Made by a program: the position numbers and the translations under genes. DNA of 64,000 nt from Cladophialophora immunda (taxonomy: Eukaryota; Ascomycota; Eurotiomycetes; Chaetothyriales; Herpotrichiellaceae), in NCBI RefSeq assembly GCF_000835495.1, contig NW_015622548.1:310001-374000 (forward strand). Direction: 5' to 3'. The notes under the pieces are model-generated. The model did not search any database. It saw only the letters and a program-made list of their open reading frames with translations, and was not told the DNA's origin. This document shows positions 42,271-53,270 of the stretch, in pieces. Numbering within the stretch: the stretch's first letter is position 1; each line of letters opens with the position of its first letter.

Positions 42271-44916
42271 TTAGAACCCGAAATCCATTGGGTCGAAATC
42301 TTTGCCCTCTTCAAACGCGTTTGGCCAGTCACACGCAAAGCCCAGGTCGGCGGCGGTGGTGGTGGTAGACATTGTTCCTGTCTCGAAATTTGCTGCGATC
42401 CCATGTGTTGCAGCGTTTGCAGGTACCTCAGTCGCGTCGAGGTCGCTGTTGCTGGGCAGCGTCATCATGAGTCCCCCTGCATGCTCACCCGTGCTGACTG
42501 CCGTGGTCAAAAACGTGTTTCCAAGTCCAGTGACGTTCTCACTCGCGTCCTGCGGCATGGTCATCATGTCCAGCCCCATCATGTCACTGAATGTCCTGTC
42601 GGCAGGCGCGAGAAGATCGATGCCTCCAAAGAGACCCCCAAATGAAGCGTCCGCCGTATCGTCCCAGTTCATGTTCGGATCGTAATCCACCACATCTGCG
42701 CCGAGAGAACGAAGCTCGGCTTCCGTGCGACGGTTCGTTTCCGCGAGAGTCTCGGATATGGTGTTTGGACAAGAGCCGGTAGAGATAGGCTGCTTCGGCG
42801 TGGGCAGATGCAATCGCAGCACGGCCGGTGTCTCGTCTAGTGGCGTCTGGTTCGGAGTCTGCGAGAAAGACGGGTTCTGGGTCGGGTTGTTGTTGGGGGT
42901 CTGGAAGGACCGACGATTGGGTGTCTGCACATTTCTGCGTGGCGTATCAGAGCGAGGAGAACTCTTTTGACCTGCTTTCGAAACGGTGGAGCGCCGCCGA
43001 GGTGCAGGAGTCGGAGTGCCCGCTGCTCTTGCCATGGCCGCGCTTGGGCTGGACCTGAACATCTGCTGGTGCGCGTCGATTGGGCGGTGTGGAATTCCTC
43101 GTTGGCCTTGTGGCGGCCGCTGCTGCTGCCCTTGCGAGTTCGACGCGCGAGAGTTCGAAAACGCTTGAGGGAATCGGCTTTGTCTCTGAGCCTGTCCATA
43201 CTGTGGGTGACTTTGACCAAAGGCCTGGATTTGCGGAGGAGATTGAAGCTGGCCTTGCGGCAGCATTCTATCTTGACCTTGCATGTACGACGACATGGAT
43301 TGACCATGGTTGTGTGGAATAAACATACCAAGGTATTGCGGTTCAGGGTGGGCAATACCCGGGTTGGCCAGCATGTATGGATCCTGGATGTCGTCGGCTT
43401 CAATCTCCCCTTGACTCATGTGCACTGCCTTGCGCTTCTGCCCAACCATTACATCCTCCTCTGCCTCTGCCTCTGCCTCTGCCTCTGCCTCTGCCTTGAT
43501 CGACATCACCGTACCACTCGGCAACGGAATAGGGAACTCGTACCCAGTGGTGCGGGCAACCGCAGATGGTGGTGGCTCTGGATCGCTGCGATCTCGTTCA
43601 AGCCATTTGAAGTCTTGTACGATATGGTCGTTGAAATGGTGTGCTAAAGACAATCCGGAAGGTTCGGTTCCACGTGGAATGTGTGGGAAGTAGGTCTGAT
43701 GATGCATCTGTTCCTCCCGCGCAACGTTCGTAAACATGGTGCGGGCGCCGAACGTGTCTGTACGAGCACGCTTTGCGGATCGTGGCTCTGCAGCTGCGAT
43801 ATCGGCATCGAGGAAGCTGCCGCTGCTGCCACCGCTGCTCAACAGTTCGTTTGTGAAACCCGGTAAATTTGGTGGTGACTTATAACTCGCAGACATGATG
43901 CGGATTCTTTGACCGGCCATGGTCTGCATCTGGCTGTTTGTGAGCGAGGAGTAGCCGGGAACGGCCGTCATCCCAGGAGATATGTTGTCCATGGGAAGGC
44001 TCTGGCTAACCGCTGGACTCGCGGAGTATAGGGTACCCATCGAGATATTGTCAGTCGGAATCCGTTTCGCCGGTGACGAAGCAGGAAGACCAGGCATCTT
44101 GAAGGGGCTACCCAGTTTACGCTTTGCCGGTGTAGGCTGCCGAACAGGTGAAGACTGCGACAGTCCCTCTGTGCCCGTGGAAGCTTGGCCACCATTCCGT
44201 CTCTTCTCTTTTTCAGATTTCTTTTTCGGCGTGGGGCTGGCAGGATGGAAGTTGGCAAATTGTGATGTTCTTGGTATCTCAATCGGAGAGTTGGACATGG
44301 TCTCAATCAGCTTGCGCGAAGCGGAGCCAGGCGTGGCAGGCGAGGTTGACGGTGCAACAGAGACATTGCTTTCTGGGGTCGTCGTGATGTTCGTAGTAGT
44401 AGCAGCAGCGACACCCGGGGAGCGAGCCACATCGGTCCCAGAGTTGCCAGTCGGTTCGTTGACAGGGGTCGAAGTTGCAGCCATGGCGGACCAATCCTCG
44501 TCACAGCCTTGAGTAGGGCTTGGACCTCTTTCGATGTACGCTCGCAACAACCTTGCCAACTCCTCGTCGCTCGGTTGGGCCAAGATGCTGTTCGGACCTG
44601 GATCGGTGTCCAAGGAACCAAAGATATCTCCCATTGTGCCGTTGGTCACACCATTCGTACCGTCAGCGTCAATTTCCTCGGCAGGCCGGTACGCTTGTGA
44701 CGGGTTACCGGATACAAACGGGGCGGCCATGTCAGCGAGGTATGAGATTCGGTTGTTTGAGGCATGTCCAGCTGACCCCTGAGCTGTGTCCAGGCCGGTT
44801 GAGGGTATATAAAGGTTTGGTCCCAGGGTTGTACTCGAAGAAACAGCCGGTGGAGGGTCGAAGGCGAAATCATTGGAGTTGTCAGGTTGCCTCCGTTTCA
44901 TCTTCGAAAGTGCCAT
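42271..44916 (-). CDS. large low-complexity, probably nuclear protein, function unknown
   Basis: Single-exon frame of 881 residues from the ATG at 44916 (MALSKMKRRQPDNSNDFAF); it is open further upstream to 45183 but that part is composed like a leader. The protein is rich in Ser, Pro, Gln, Asn and Thr and predicted by eye to be mostly disordered. Features: basic clusters that could act as nuclear localisation signals (KKKSEKEKRRNG, SAKRARTD, QKRKAVH), an alternating Ala-Glu run coded by a hexanucleotide repeat at 43459-43496, a Gln-rich middle, and an acidic, aromatic C-terminus (FEEGKDFDPMDFGF) like an activation domain. No DNA-binding motif is seen. A transcriptional co-regulator is a guess; I do not recognise the family. 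Confidence 0.75.
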   Translation of the reverse strand: MALSKMKRRQPDNSNDFAFDPPPAVSSSTTLGPNLYIPSTGLDTAQGSAGHASNNRISYLADMAAPFVSGNPSQAYRPAEEIDADGTNGVTNGTMGDIFGSLDTDPGPNSILAQPSDEELARLLRAYIERGPSPTQGCDEDWSAMAATSTPVNEPTGNSGTDVARSPGVAAATTTNITTTPESNVSVAPSTSPATPGSASRKLIETMSNSPIEIPRTSQFANFHPASPTPKKKSEKEKRRNGGQASTGTEGLSQSSPVRQPTPAKRKLGSPFKMPGLPASSPAKRIPTDNISMGTLYSASPAVSQSLPMDNISPGMTAVPGYSSLTNSQMQTMAGQRIRIMSASYKSPPNLPGFTNELLSSGGSSGSFLDADIAAAEPRSAKRARTDTFGARTMFTNVAREEQMHHQTYFPHIPRGTEPSGLSLAHHFNDHIVQDFKWLERDRSDPEPPPSAVARTTGYEFPIPLPSGTVMSIKAEAEAEAEAEAEEDVMVGQKRKAVHMSQGEIEADDIQDPYMLANPGIAHPEPQYLGMFIPHNHGQSMSSYMQGQDRMLPQGQLQSPPQIQAFGQSHPQYGQAQRQSRFPQAFSNSRASNSQGQQQRPPQGQRGIPHRPIDAHQQMFRSSPSAAMARAAGTPTPAPRRRSTVSKAGQKSSPRSDTPRRNVQTPNRRSFQTPNNNPTQNPSFSQTPNQTPLDETPAVLRLHLPTPKQPISTGSCPNTISETLAETNRRTEAELRSLGADVVDYDPNMNWDDTADASFGGLFGGIDLLAPADRTFSDMMGLDMMTMPQDASENVTGLGNTFLTTAVSTGEHAGGLMMTLPSNSDLDATEVPANAATHGIAANFETGTMSTTTTAADLGFACDWPNAFEEGKDFDPMDFGF
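43459..43496 (-). repeat. in-frame hexanucleotide repeat coding Ala-Glu
   Basis: About six copies of a 6-bp unit (GCAGAG on the coding strand) inside the 881-residue gene, giving an Ala-Glu alternating stretch. Confidence 0.85.
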
Positions 44917-46172
44917 GTGGAGATGATTATGGATGGAACTGTTTGTAGTCCGACCATACGCAGAGAAAAAAGATAGTACAGGATAATGATACAGGGGAAG
45001 CGTGGGATACTGGGTGAAAGTTGGAACTCGGAAGATGAAAGATCGAGGATGAGATGGGAACAAAAGAGGTTGGTGAGGACAGTGATGTTTGAAAACAGAA
45101 TTGAACAATCTTCTCACCCGATGGTAGTCACCTCGTCGGCGAGGGTGTGGCAGAACCACCACATCACATCTGGTCGAAGACAATAGGAAAACGAGCTATT
45201 GAGCCATTCTGCCAGACCTATTTGGCCACCCAGCCCTCTTCAAACGGCAGGGACAAAGATAGCAGTGAATTGAGGCGCGACCAGCCTCCTCCCACCGGCT
45301 GCCATATGTCGGCGAATATTGGGAGAAATAATGAATATCCGATTCAGCCGAGCACAGTGAGTCAGGCTTTGCGTACTTGTCGCTTCGGTCAGGACAAAGA
45401 ACATATCGATTCGACTTTGGAGCCCATGGGGTCTGCGGCCTATATACCTTGCAAAGCATCTTCGGCTTGCATTCTGTCCCAACTCGGATCATTGTAGCCA
45501 GCGGGTACCGTGATTCTACCGGGTGTAAGTTGGTGGATTCTTCGTTTTGCGATTGATGTCCGGAACTCAACCTACCGGGCTCCCCAACATACTGCAAAGC
45601 TCTCCTGCAAAATAACAAGGTATAGAATGTATATTACCATCTTGCAAGCCCATGAACCCTCCGCAATGCTGGCGGCAGTAGACCTTTCATTACCTTATTT
45701 CTGACAGAGCACAATGAAAGGAAAGCGTTACTGACTAGGAATGTACAAGAGCTGTTGAATGCCCATCACGACAGCTTGGAACAAACCACATTTCCTATCT
45801 CTCACACTGGACAAGTGGCTATTCTGGAATATGAGCGTCTGAGCATTCATGGGGTTTTCGCACCTGTTGAAAGAGGCTGTGACATTGATGTCGAGTTAGC
45901 ACTGGTTGGAGATGAAGGTGAAAGTTGAAGTTGGTCCGGCAAATCTTCGGACCAAAGTCAGTATCACGTGCACTGAATCACGTGTTGATAGCCCCTTTTC
46001 CCATGTCTGGAGTAGGGAGAGTATTCAAGCAGCCCGTGGTGTGATATGTGCCACTTTAGCTGCCTCAGCAAAATACCTCCGGTCCGAGCGCTGTATCTGT
46101 AGTGCACGTTGAATGCCCCACCATGTATCAGTATGTACATACAAGCCCAAGAATACTTGCGCAAGCCGCAGT
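44917..46172. other. intergenic, no supported gene
   Basis: About 1.25 kb holding the promoter and leader of the 881-residue gene and the 3' flank of the indoleamine dioxygenase gene. No coding region is supported. Confidence 0.55.
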
Positions 46173-47738
46173 TCAATAAGCGCAAAGACCACCACCTGCG
46201 TCCTCCAGGTCCCAAGCACCAGCCATCCCCACAATCTGCGGTTCATCTGCATCCAGATTCTCGGCGCGAGTGATTCTATCCTCGAATGCAATCTCAGCGT
46301 CGGCTTCTGTGCGGCGGCCTCCCATGAGGAGTTTGCGGGCCCAGGCATCGATTGCTGGCTCACCAGTCTCGTCTCTCGCCTGCTTTAAGAACGGGATCAA
46401 CGCGGTTCCACCAGTCCCACGCATCTTCTTCTTTCTCTGCGCAGTTCCTGCTTCGTCAGGCCGGCCATAGCGGATTGACGCAATTCCCGTGCCACCCCGA
46501 GGGATCGGATCAGGACTGCTCTCTCTCCGTGTCCTCGACATGCTCCTGGATTCTCGGCTCTTGACGATGATGTACCTCGACACCATCTGGATATGCTTGT
46601 CTCGAAGAGCTCGCAGCATGGCGAGACACGCATCATATGAGACGGTCAGCTGTTGATTCGAATTGTGGCACTCGACAAAATCCCGAATATTGGCGACTCC
46701 TTCCACTGCTTGAAGGAACCTCCGATGAGGGCCAGGCATATACTGTCTCATCTCGTGGATGAAGTTATGGCGCACCTTTGGGGCTGCTCCCGGCTCGGCT
46801 TCCGATTCCGAGGTCTCATCCTTTTTAGACCCAGTAGGTCTGTGCTCGACCCCGAGGACAATGTCGAAGAATTGGATCATGCTGCTTTGGGCATTGGATC
46901 CGCCACCATACTGCCGCCATCTTGACTGTTTGCTACCATCGTCGTAAAACACGCCGTGGGGTAGGCCAGCGTCTTTCATGTTTTTGCTTCCGGCCAGGAA
47001 GGGTCGTATTCGGTGATAGAAAACGTGAGGATCGCAGCTGTCGTACATCCTCACCAGCAGCGTGCCCAGTTCGTCCAGCGTCTGGGCAAATGACTGGAGA
47101 CACTTTGTCACTGTTTCCACATCATTGTCTCGGGCAGCTTGCATCGCGTTCAACATGAGGGGTATTGAAGGGCCTCCTTTTGCCTCCATAGCCACACTGA
47201 CCAAATAGAACCATTGTTCGTCCAGCGAACCTGTGAAGGTGATCAAAGTGGAGAGATTTTCCAATACGAGGCTGTCGGAAAGGAAAAGCGGTTTCCAATT
47301 CCACAGACAAAGCCCGGCGTAGGTGGCGACGGGAGGGAGTTCAAGGTAGTCGGAGACTTGTAGGAGAGGGTAGGTGATGGATGGTGGCAATCGCTGTTGA
47401 CTCTAGTCAGTATCTGTCTCCTTTGGCGACGCCAGGTGTAGACTTGCCTCTGAAGGTTTGTCTCCGCCCCAGATGTAGCCATGTGCCAAAAATGTCAAAA
47501 CAGTATATGCTCTGCGCCACTCGGCCTCGGTCTCTAGGTGAACTGCGGGGATGACGGGTAATTTGTCGATGACAGCCCTTAATCTTTTTGACAGCAACAG
47601 CGACTGGAAGTTGTTGATGATCCGCTCCCAGCGATCGTAGACGGGATGTGGCAGACAATGCAGCGGCAGTTCTGAGGGAAGGAAGCCTCTTTCTGGCGAG
47701 ATGCCATAGTCTTCGACGCGGGGGATCGGAGGAAGCAT
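46173..47738 (-). CDS. indoleamine 2,3-dioxygenase (IDO) family
   Basis: Heme dioxygenase that opens the indole ring of tryptophan to N-formylkynurenine, the first step of the kynurenine route to NAD. Two exons, 47738-47448 and 47393-46173, 503 residues. The 54-nt intron has a GC donor (GCAAGT at 47447) and a CAG acceptor with a CTGAC branch site. Family landmarks: 'YPLLQVSDYLELPPVATYAG' at the start of exon 2, GGGSNAQSSMIQFFDIVLG, and the proximal heme ligand His320 in MPGPHRRFLQAVE. The C-terminal ~130 residues after the heme helix contain a Ser/Arg-rich insert (SRESRSMSRTRRESS), longer than in animal IDO but usual for fungal members. Fungi often carry several IDO paralogues with different affinity; which one this is cannot be told. 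No other kynurenine gene is in the window. Confidence 0.93.
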
Positions 47739-48770
47739 GGTGCTGCCGAGGACGCTCGGGGTTTACTAGAGGGTAGCGGCTCTCTGAGCGCAAGGCTGTT
47801 GGATCTGCTGCTCGGCGAGACAATGCCTTGCAGGATAGGCTTGTTTACTCGTCCGTGTTCGGAACAGTGAGTCGTGGTTTTCAAAAGAGTTGAATTGCCA
47901 CAAGGAGCCCGCAGGCTATGAACGATAAATAGCACACGAGACCAAATTGGTATTGGTCAGCAGGTAAAGAAAAATGTCACGAGATGAAACGAGAGAAGCA
48001 AGAAAGATGCGCGTAAGAGAAAATAGTAATCTAGACAAGCACCTGGAAGAATGGAAATATCGGCGCAGAGGACATGCCCAGCCGTTCGGGTAGAATGCGG
48101 GAGTCACCGGACCTTGTTGAGAGCATACGACAACAACGTGCTAGACGACTTGCCCTCGGATCGCGGAGGAAAGAGTGATCTCATAAATGATGAAACAGCA
48201 ATCCAGCCATTCTCTTCTTGACTCAGCAATACAAGTAGATCTGAGGTCGGTCTAGTCGAGAGGGAGGCGAATGTTGGAAACACCTGCATCCAGGGAAAAA
48301 ATTATAAACAAGTGACGAGGGGCTCGGAGCCCGGGGCTCGGGACTGGAAGGAAGGAATTTTCTTTTTCCGGTTGGGTCGTTAACTAGTAGGCTTGGCAAC
48401 TGCTAAGCGAGACTAATGGGGATTTACAGCCACTTAGAAGCCTTGCTAAGAAATAAATCCCCCACTCCTTGTGCTGTATACTTTGCACCTAGGCTCGGTA
48501 CCAAGGTATAGGTTCATAACGTACTATTATCCCAACGACCATTAACCCCGCAGAACAAACCCTCCTCGCTTCTTCGACTAGTTCCGGGCACCCGATGATT
48601 GATCGTCTCTCAAGCCTGTGTCCGTCACTTTATGCAGCCCTGTCATGCAGAACAGAGGACAGGGAAGACTTGGAATTGCCAGATGCAGAATACCCTGTCC
48701 GAGACAAATGCAGGTTGCAGTTGATAGCATCGACCTTGGTCAGAACTGATGCATGCTCTATGGATGACAA
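47739..48770. other. intergenic, no supported gene
   Basis: About 1 kb between the indoleamine dioxygenase start and the 3' end of the 2OG oxygenase gene. It should hold the IDO promoter and leader. No coding region or RNA gene is supported. Confidence 0.55.
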
Positions 48771-50017
48771 CTATTCATAATAGTTCTGCACTTTCAAGCC
48801 CTGGTACTCAAAAGCGGTGCCCTCGCGCTTGTCAATCACGGTCTTATGATGGACATCCTTGACCCGCGCTCGAACATACTCGGTTCCCGTGGGCGCAGGC
48901 TTATTTGCATCCTTATCCTCCTCGGAGAGAAGGCCAAGGCGGTCCAGGAGAGGAGACGGTACCGTCTTCATCAGCGTCTTGTCTCCTGGACGACTAAAAT
49001 ACAGCAACCCGAGACGAGGGGTGTTCAACTGATCCTTGGGCGGTGTAACGACCCGGTGGATCGTCGACTTGATGAAGCCTACCATAAGGTCAGTGGAGCC
49101 GTCATTCAGGAGTGAAGTCCCGTCAGAATACTCACCATTGGTTAGGAACGTCAGGGTGTCGGCAGCATTGCAGGTGATGCCCCCTTCGACAGGCTTGACC
49201 CATTTCCAGTCTCCTTCTGGGGTTCGGATCTGCAGCCCAGCAATATGCTGCGAGAACAGCAGGGTCAAACTGCCAAAGTCGGTATGGCCGCCCTTGGAGT
49301 AAGCCTGGGCCTTGTCCCATTCCTCCTGGGTTCGGACGTTATAGATCATGTACCGGAGATGGTCGTCCGATACTTCATCATAAGCGTGAGCGTCTGCCAG
49401 ATAGTTTTCCGGCAGTTCCAAGATGATCGAGATCAGCGCAAAGAGCTTGCGAATGACCTTCTCCCAGAGTTCACGATGGAAGGTCCGGATCTCCTCCCAA
49501 TATTCCTGGGTGATTGCGTGTTTGGGGACATCAGCCAGTGCTGGGATGTCCTTGGGAATATTGAGCTGTCGTTCAGTAAGTTCGAGTCCGGGCCAGAAAG
49601 CTCAGGTAATCAATTTACCATTTCAATGTTTTCTTTGACACCCGTGTCACCAATCCATCGCGAGTTTTCGCGATACCCAAAATACTCGCCTGCAGCAAAG
49701 TTACAGGGGAAGAAACGCTTCTCCTCCAAGGGCTGCTTGAAGAACGTGTTCCCAATGCTGAACTGACGAAGGACTTTCTTGTCATCAATGCCGGAGTTGG
49801 TCACGACCCAGAACCCAACTCTGGTCAGGGCGTCATAAAGCTGCTTAGCAAGCTCCTGCTTGCCACCGGGCTCGTCGAAGCGAGACAGGTCAATCGTCGT
49901 CAGCGGCGCCCAATCGAGCTTCTCCGTCGTCTCGGCCGGCCGGACCCATGGTTTCACAAGGACGTGCTTGGAAACGTCGGTCTGACTTGCCGGTTCCTCG
50001 ATTGCCGATGGGGCCAT
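48771..50017 (-). CDS. 2-oxoglutarate/Fe(II) oxygenase, isopenicillin-N-synthase-like
   Basis: Non-heme iron oxygenase of the DIOX_N/2OG-FeII_Oxy type. Three exons: 50017-49619, 49565-49136 and 49078-48771 (introns 53 and 57 nt); 378 residues. The N-terminal DIOX_N part reads 'LTTIDLSRFDEPGGKQELAK' then LYDALTRVGFWVVTNSGI. The iron triad is His227 and Asp229 (GGHTDFGSLT) and His284 (STIHRVV); the Arg of TPRLGLLYF is the likely 2-oxoglutarate contact. The second intron is a multiple of three with no in-frame stop, so retention would insert 19 residues before the distal His. Relatives include thymine-7-hydroxylase and many secondary-metabolism oxygenases; the substrate is unknown. It is divergent from an MFS organic-anion transporter across a 728-bp promoter with GATA motifs. 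Confidence 0.92.
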
Positions 50018-50745
50018 TTTGCTCAATATACGGACGTGCCGATTTCTGGGCTAAAAAAAAATATGCAGGGCGTGGTCAGACAAAGCGACAGAGACAGATA
50101 TCCTACAAAGAGCCTGACCGAGCACAGGGAATGCTAACAGACATATACCTGGCTGAAGGATTGCGGGGTTGTTATCTCGCTTCTTCTCATTCCTTTTGGT
50201 ACGTACTCTCGATGTACCTTTCCCGTCCAATTACTAACCAAATATACGTGCAGATTGCGTGCTTTTGTACTAAGGCGACGTGCTCTCTCCCTTCTCCGAC
50301 TCCCAACCCTCCGACACCCTATGTGTCTCCAATAGACAGTCGGAAGATACAAATACATTCTGCTAAAGCAGTGAGGGGAAGGTATGTTATCAGATGGGCA
50401 TGTCCGTCCTGACTGTTCCAGGCTTCCAGCGACTCAACATCGAGAGGTATGTCGCCATCGCCCTTATCGTGGCGAAATGGACTGCCAATGGGTGATGCAA
50501 AAACGCGTATGGTAGGTTTGGTACGGCTATGGACAACGATTCCAGCAGCGCGGAGCACCAGGAGATGTTGACGTCTTCAGAAGAGCTCATGTCGTGATAA
50601 AGGACAGTGACCGAGACCGGTCTATACCGAATGGTTTGATGAAGTTTTCAGCTCCTTATTTATAAGTCGTCCTGCGTATGGTCTTCAAGAGGTAGAGTTG
50701 GTACGACTTCATCTCTACATCTCCTTCTGCCATCAGAAGTCGAAG
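50018..50745. promoter_or_regulatory. shared divergent promoter, 2OG oxygenase / MFS transporter, with GATA motifs
   Basis: 728 bp between divergent starts. GATA-type motifs (HGATAR) at 50172-50177, 50387-50392 and 50464-50469 (minus strand) and 50597-50602 (TGATAA, plus). Nitrogen control is inferred; about two such motifs would be expected by chance. Confidence 0.45.
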
Positions 50746-52339
50746 ATGGCAGCTGAGAAGAGCCTGGGTGATACATTCACTCACATTGTCGCTGAATCAC
50801 CTCCCAGTGAGAGCGACATCGTGCTCGAAGAAGGGGACAAGGCTTTTGAGAAGAAGGTCTTGCGCAAGGTCGACCTCTGGCTCGTGGGGTTCTATTCCTT
50901 GGTCTATATTTTCCGGGTCATCGACTCGTCCAACTACTCCAACGCCGCCATCATCAACCTCGAACATGGCACCGGCATCAAGAAGCAGCTCCATCTCGAC
51001 CCTTCTCAGTGGGCGTGGACCCTCTCCATCTTCTCCTACAGCTACATGATCTTTGAGCCCACCAACACGGTCCTCCTCAAGACGTTCCGCCCTCGCATCT
51101 GGATGTTTGTGCTGATCCTGAGCTGGGGTATCTGCGCCTGTTCCGTGGCCGCGGTCGAGAGCTTCTCGGGCATGATGTGTGCGCGCTTCGCGATCGGCAT
51201 GGCTGAGGCCGGATTCTATCCAGCCGTGCTGTACCACATGGACTTCTGGTATCGACCGACCGAACTGCCGTGGCGCATCGCCTTCTTCTATTCAGTGGGC
51301 CAACTTTCCAGTGCGTTGAGCGGGCTTCTGGCCTACGCCATTAGCTTCATGGACGGGCTCGGAGGCCTTCCGGGATGGAGGTGGCTCTTTCTGCTGGAAG
51401 GACTGCCGGCAATCATCCTCGCCTTTGTCGCTCTCTTCGGACTGCCGGACTACCCCCACACAGCACGGATGTTGAGCGAGAAGGAGAAGCTGTTCATCGA
51501 GCGGCGTCTGGCGTCCACAGCGCCCTCGGGCAAACGCCACAACTGGGACTGGGGTTCTCTCAAACAGCTCTTCCGGGACCCTACCGTCTACACGTTTGGG
51601 ATGTATTGGATTGCCCATGGGATAGGTGGCTTTGGTGTCTCGTACGCCTTGCCGACTGTGATCTATCAGCTCGGCTTCACCGGGACTGCCAACTCGCAAC
51701 TGATGAATATCGTACGATCTCCCCCCCCCCCCCCACCCCAAATGTCATCCTTTCCCAACAGACGCAGAAGTCACTGACCTGTTCAAAACAGCCACCCTAT
51801 GTTTGCTGCTTCTTCTTCCTCAACACCGCGGGCTATCTGATTCATCGGAAATGGATCCGGCCATGGACCTGCGCCGTCGCAAGTGAGAGATAAATCTTCT
51901 ACCCACAAACCCCAGCTTTCCTGTCTGTACTGACTCATTGTGTCCAGTTGAAAGCACCACGATCGTGTGCTACATCATTCTCGTCACCGTCCACAGCGCG
52001 ACGGTCAAGTACATCGCTCTGATCGTGGCCGTGTCGTGTGCCGGCTCCGCGTACCCGGTCATCTGGCCTGAGCGCATCCGCGCGCTCGAGGGCACCGTCG
52101 CTGCGGGGATCGGGATCGGGTTGACCAACGCCTGTGCGCAGTGGAGCGGCATCGTCGGGCCGCACGTGTACTCGACGGTGTTTGGGCCAACGTACCACAG
52201 GTCCTATGTCATCTGCCTGAGCATTCTGGTCGTGTCCATCGCGTCGGTGCTCACGTCGTGGTTCATCATTGCACGCAGAGACAGGAGAAAGGCCGAGTTG
52301 AGGGCGATGGAGGAGACGGGGGTGCCGCAAGGGAATTGA
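50746..52339 (+). CDS. MFS transporter, anion:cation symporter (Dal5/allantoate permease-like)
   Basis: Plasma-membrane importer of a small organic anion. Three exons: 50746-51711, 51792-51882 and 51948-52339 (introns 80 and 65 nt); 482 residues with about 12 membrane segments. The N-terminal cytosolic part leads to 'VDLWLVGFYSLVYIFRVIDS' and the helix-1 exit SNYSNAAI, then GICACSVAAVESFSGMMCAR and 'RFAIGMAEAGFYPAVLYHMD', both hallmarks of this family (R-x-x-x-G-x-x-E-A-G-x-x-P). The central loop holds GLPDYPHTARMLSEKEK. Intron 1 contains a run of 14 C between the donor and the acceptor. Family members carry allantoate, nicotinate, pantothenate or similar anions; the substrate is unknown. Pairing with the divergent 2OG oxygenase suggests the two act on one compound. 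Confidence 0.9.
51721..51734 (+). repeat. poly-C tract in intron 1 of the MFS gene
   Basis: Run of 14 C a few bases after the splice donor (51712). It may vary in length and could affect splicing efficiency or sequencing accuracy. Confidence 0.85.
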
Positions 52340-53270
52340 GCGGCTTGCTCTCTCTCTTGTCTTGTATAGACAGTCGGCACGGAATACTGCTAGCACATAC
52401 CTCGAATCCCTGACAGCCATCCCCCAATCCACACATTGCTGTGAAGCGGGGCCTAGTGGTGCCCAGCTCAAGACAAAATCCATCCATCTGTCTCTTGATG
52501 CATGATCCTAAACATATGGCCTGCTACTTCTCCCATGTGGAATGGAGTATTGATACGATAATGCTCTCTCGCATAAGAGAACTAGGTCCCAGAAATGACC
52601 CTACTGACAAATAATAGTCGCTCCTCGGGTGAAAGAGCCCATTGCCAATTCCAGCCCCCATGCCGCTGGCCTCCCCGACCATCCCGTTGATCTGCATCGC
52701 TGATCACAAAACCAGTAAGGTGTACGAGTAGTCCAACCAGCGGGTCGACCGCGGTATTCAAAGCGGAGGCGGAGGAGGGCCTGAAGCTCGAGGCTAGCTA
52801 TATGGCATGGGAGCAAGTTTTGTATCTACGTCTCAAGTGCAGAATCGGGGAAAAGTCCTGTACAGTCATCACCCGGTCTTGATAGTGCTGGCCCTTGTCG
52901 CCGGCCTGTCCATTAGCACCGGTCCTGCAGTGATTGCTTCGCCAGGTATCGACTACTTCATCCCCATGTAGTTGGATTCCCTACCGCGCCGGCTTATATG
53001 TAATCCATGGGATGAGTGCTTCTGCCAACGGCACCCCCGGCTGGTCTTGTAGAAGACAGGGAGAACGATGTCTCTCCCGATATATTTGCTCCCCAGTCAC
53101 AGTTTGGAGGGATGGTACCGAGTACATAAAAGGCTGGTCTCGCCCTCTGGAGTATCAAAGTCCCTGTTTTCCCTCCCAGACGAGGCCAGAGATCTCCTGC
53201 TCCCCTTCTTTTCTTGTCGTTCAACGAGCCTTGATTCCCTCAGATAGATCTCCTGCTCTCCTCGCCCAGT
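52340..53270. other. intergenic; one short hydrophobic frame
   Basis: About 930 bp upstream of the secreted hydrolase. A 54-codon frame at 52807-52971 codes a hydrophobic stretch (LIVLALVAGLSISTGPAVIA) and ends PGIDYFIPM; support for a real gene is weak. Otherwise nothing is seen. Confidence 0.4.

Noticed and set aside
43459..43496. Tandem short repeat considered as a CRISPR-like array
   Set aside because: It is a 6-bp coding repeat without spacers, in a eukaryotic genome.
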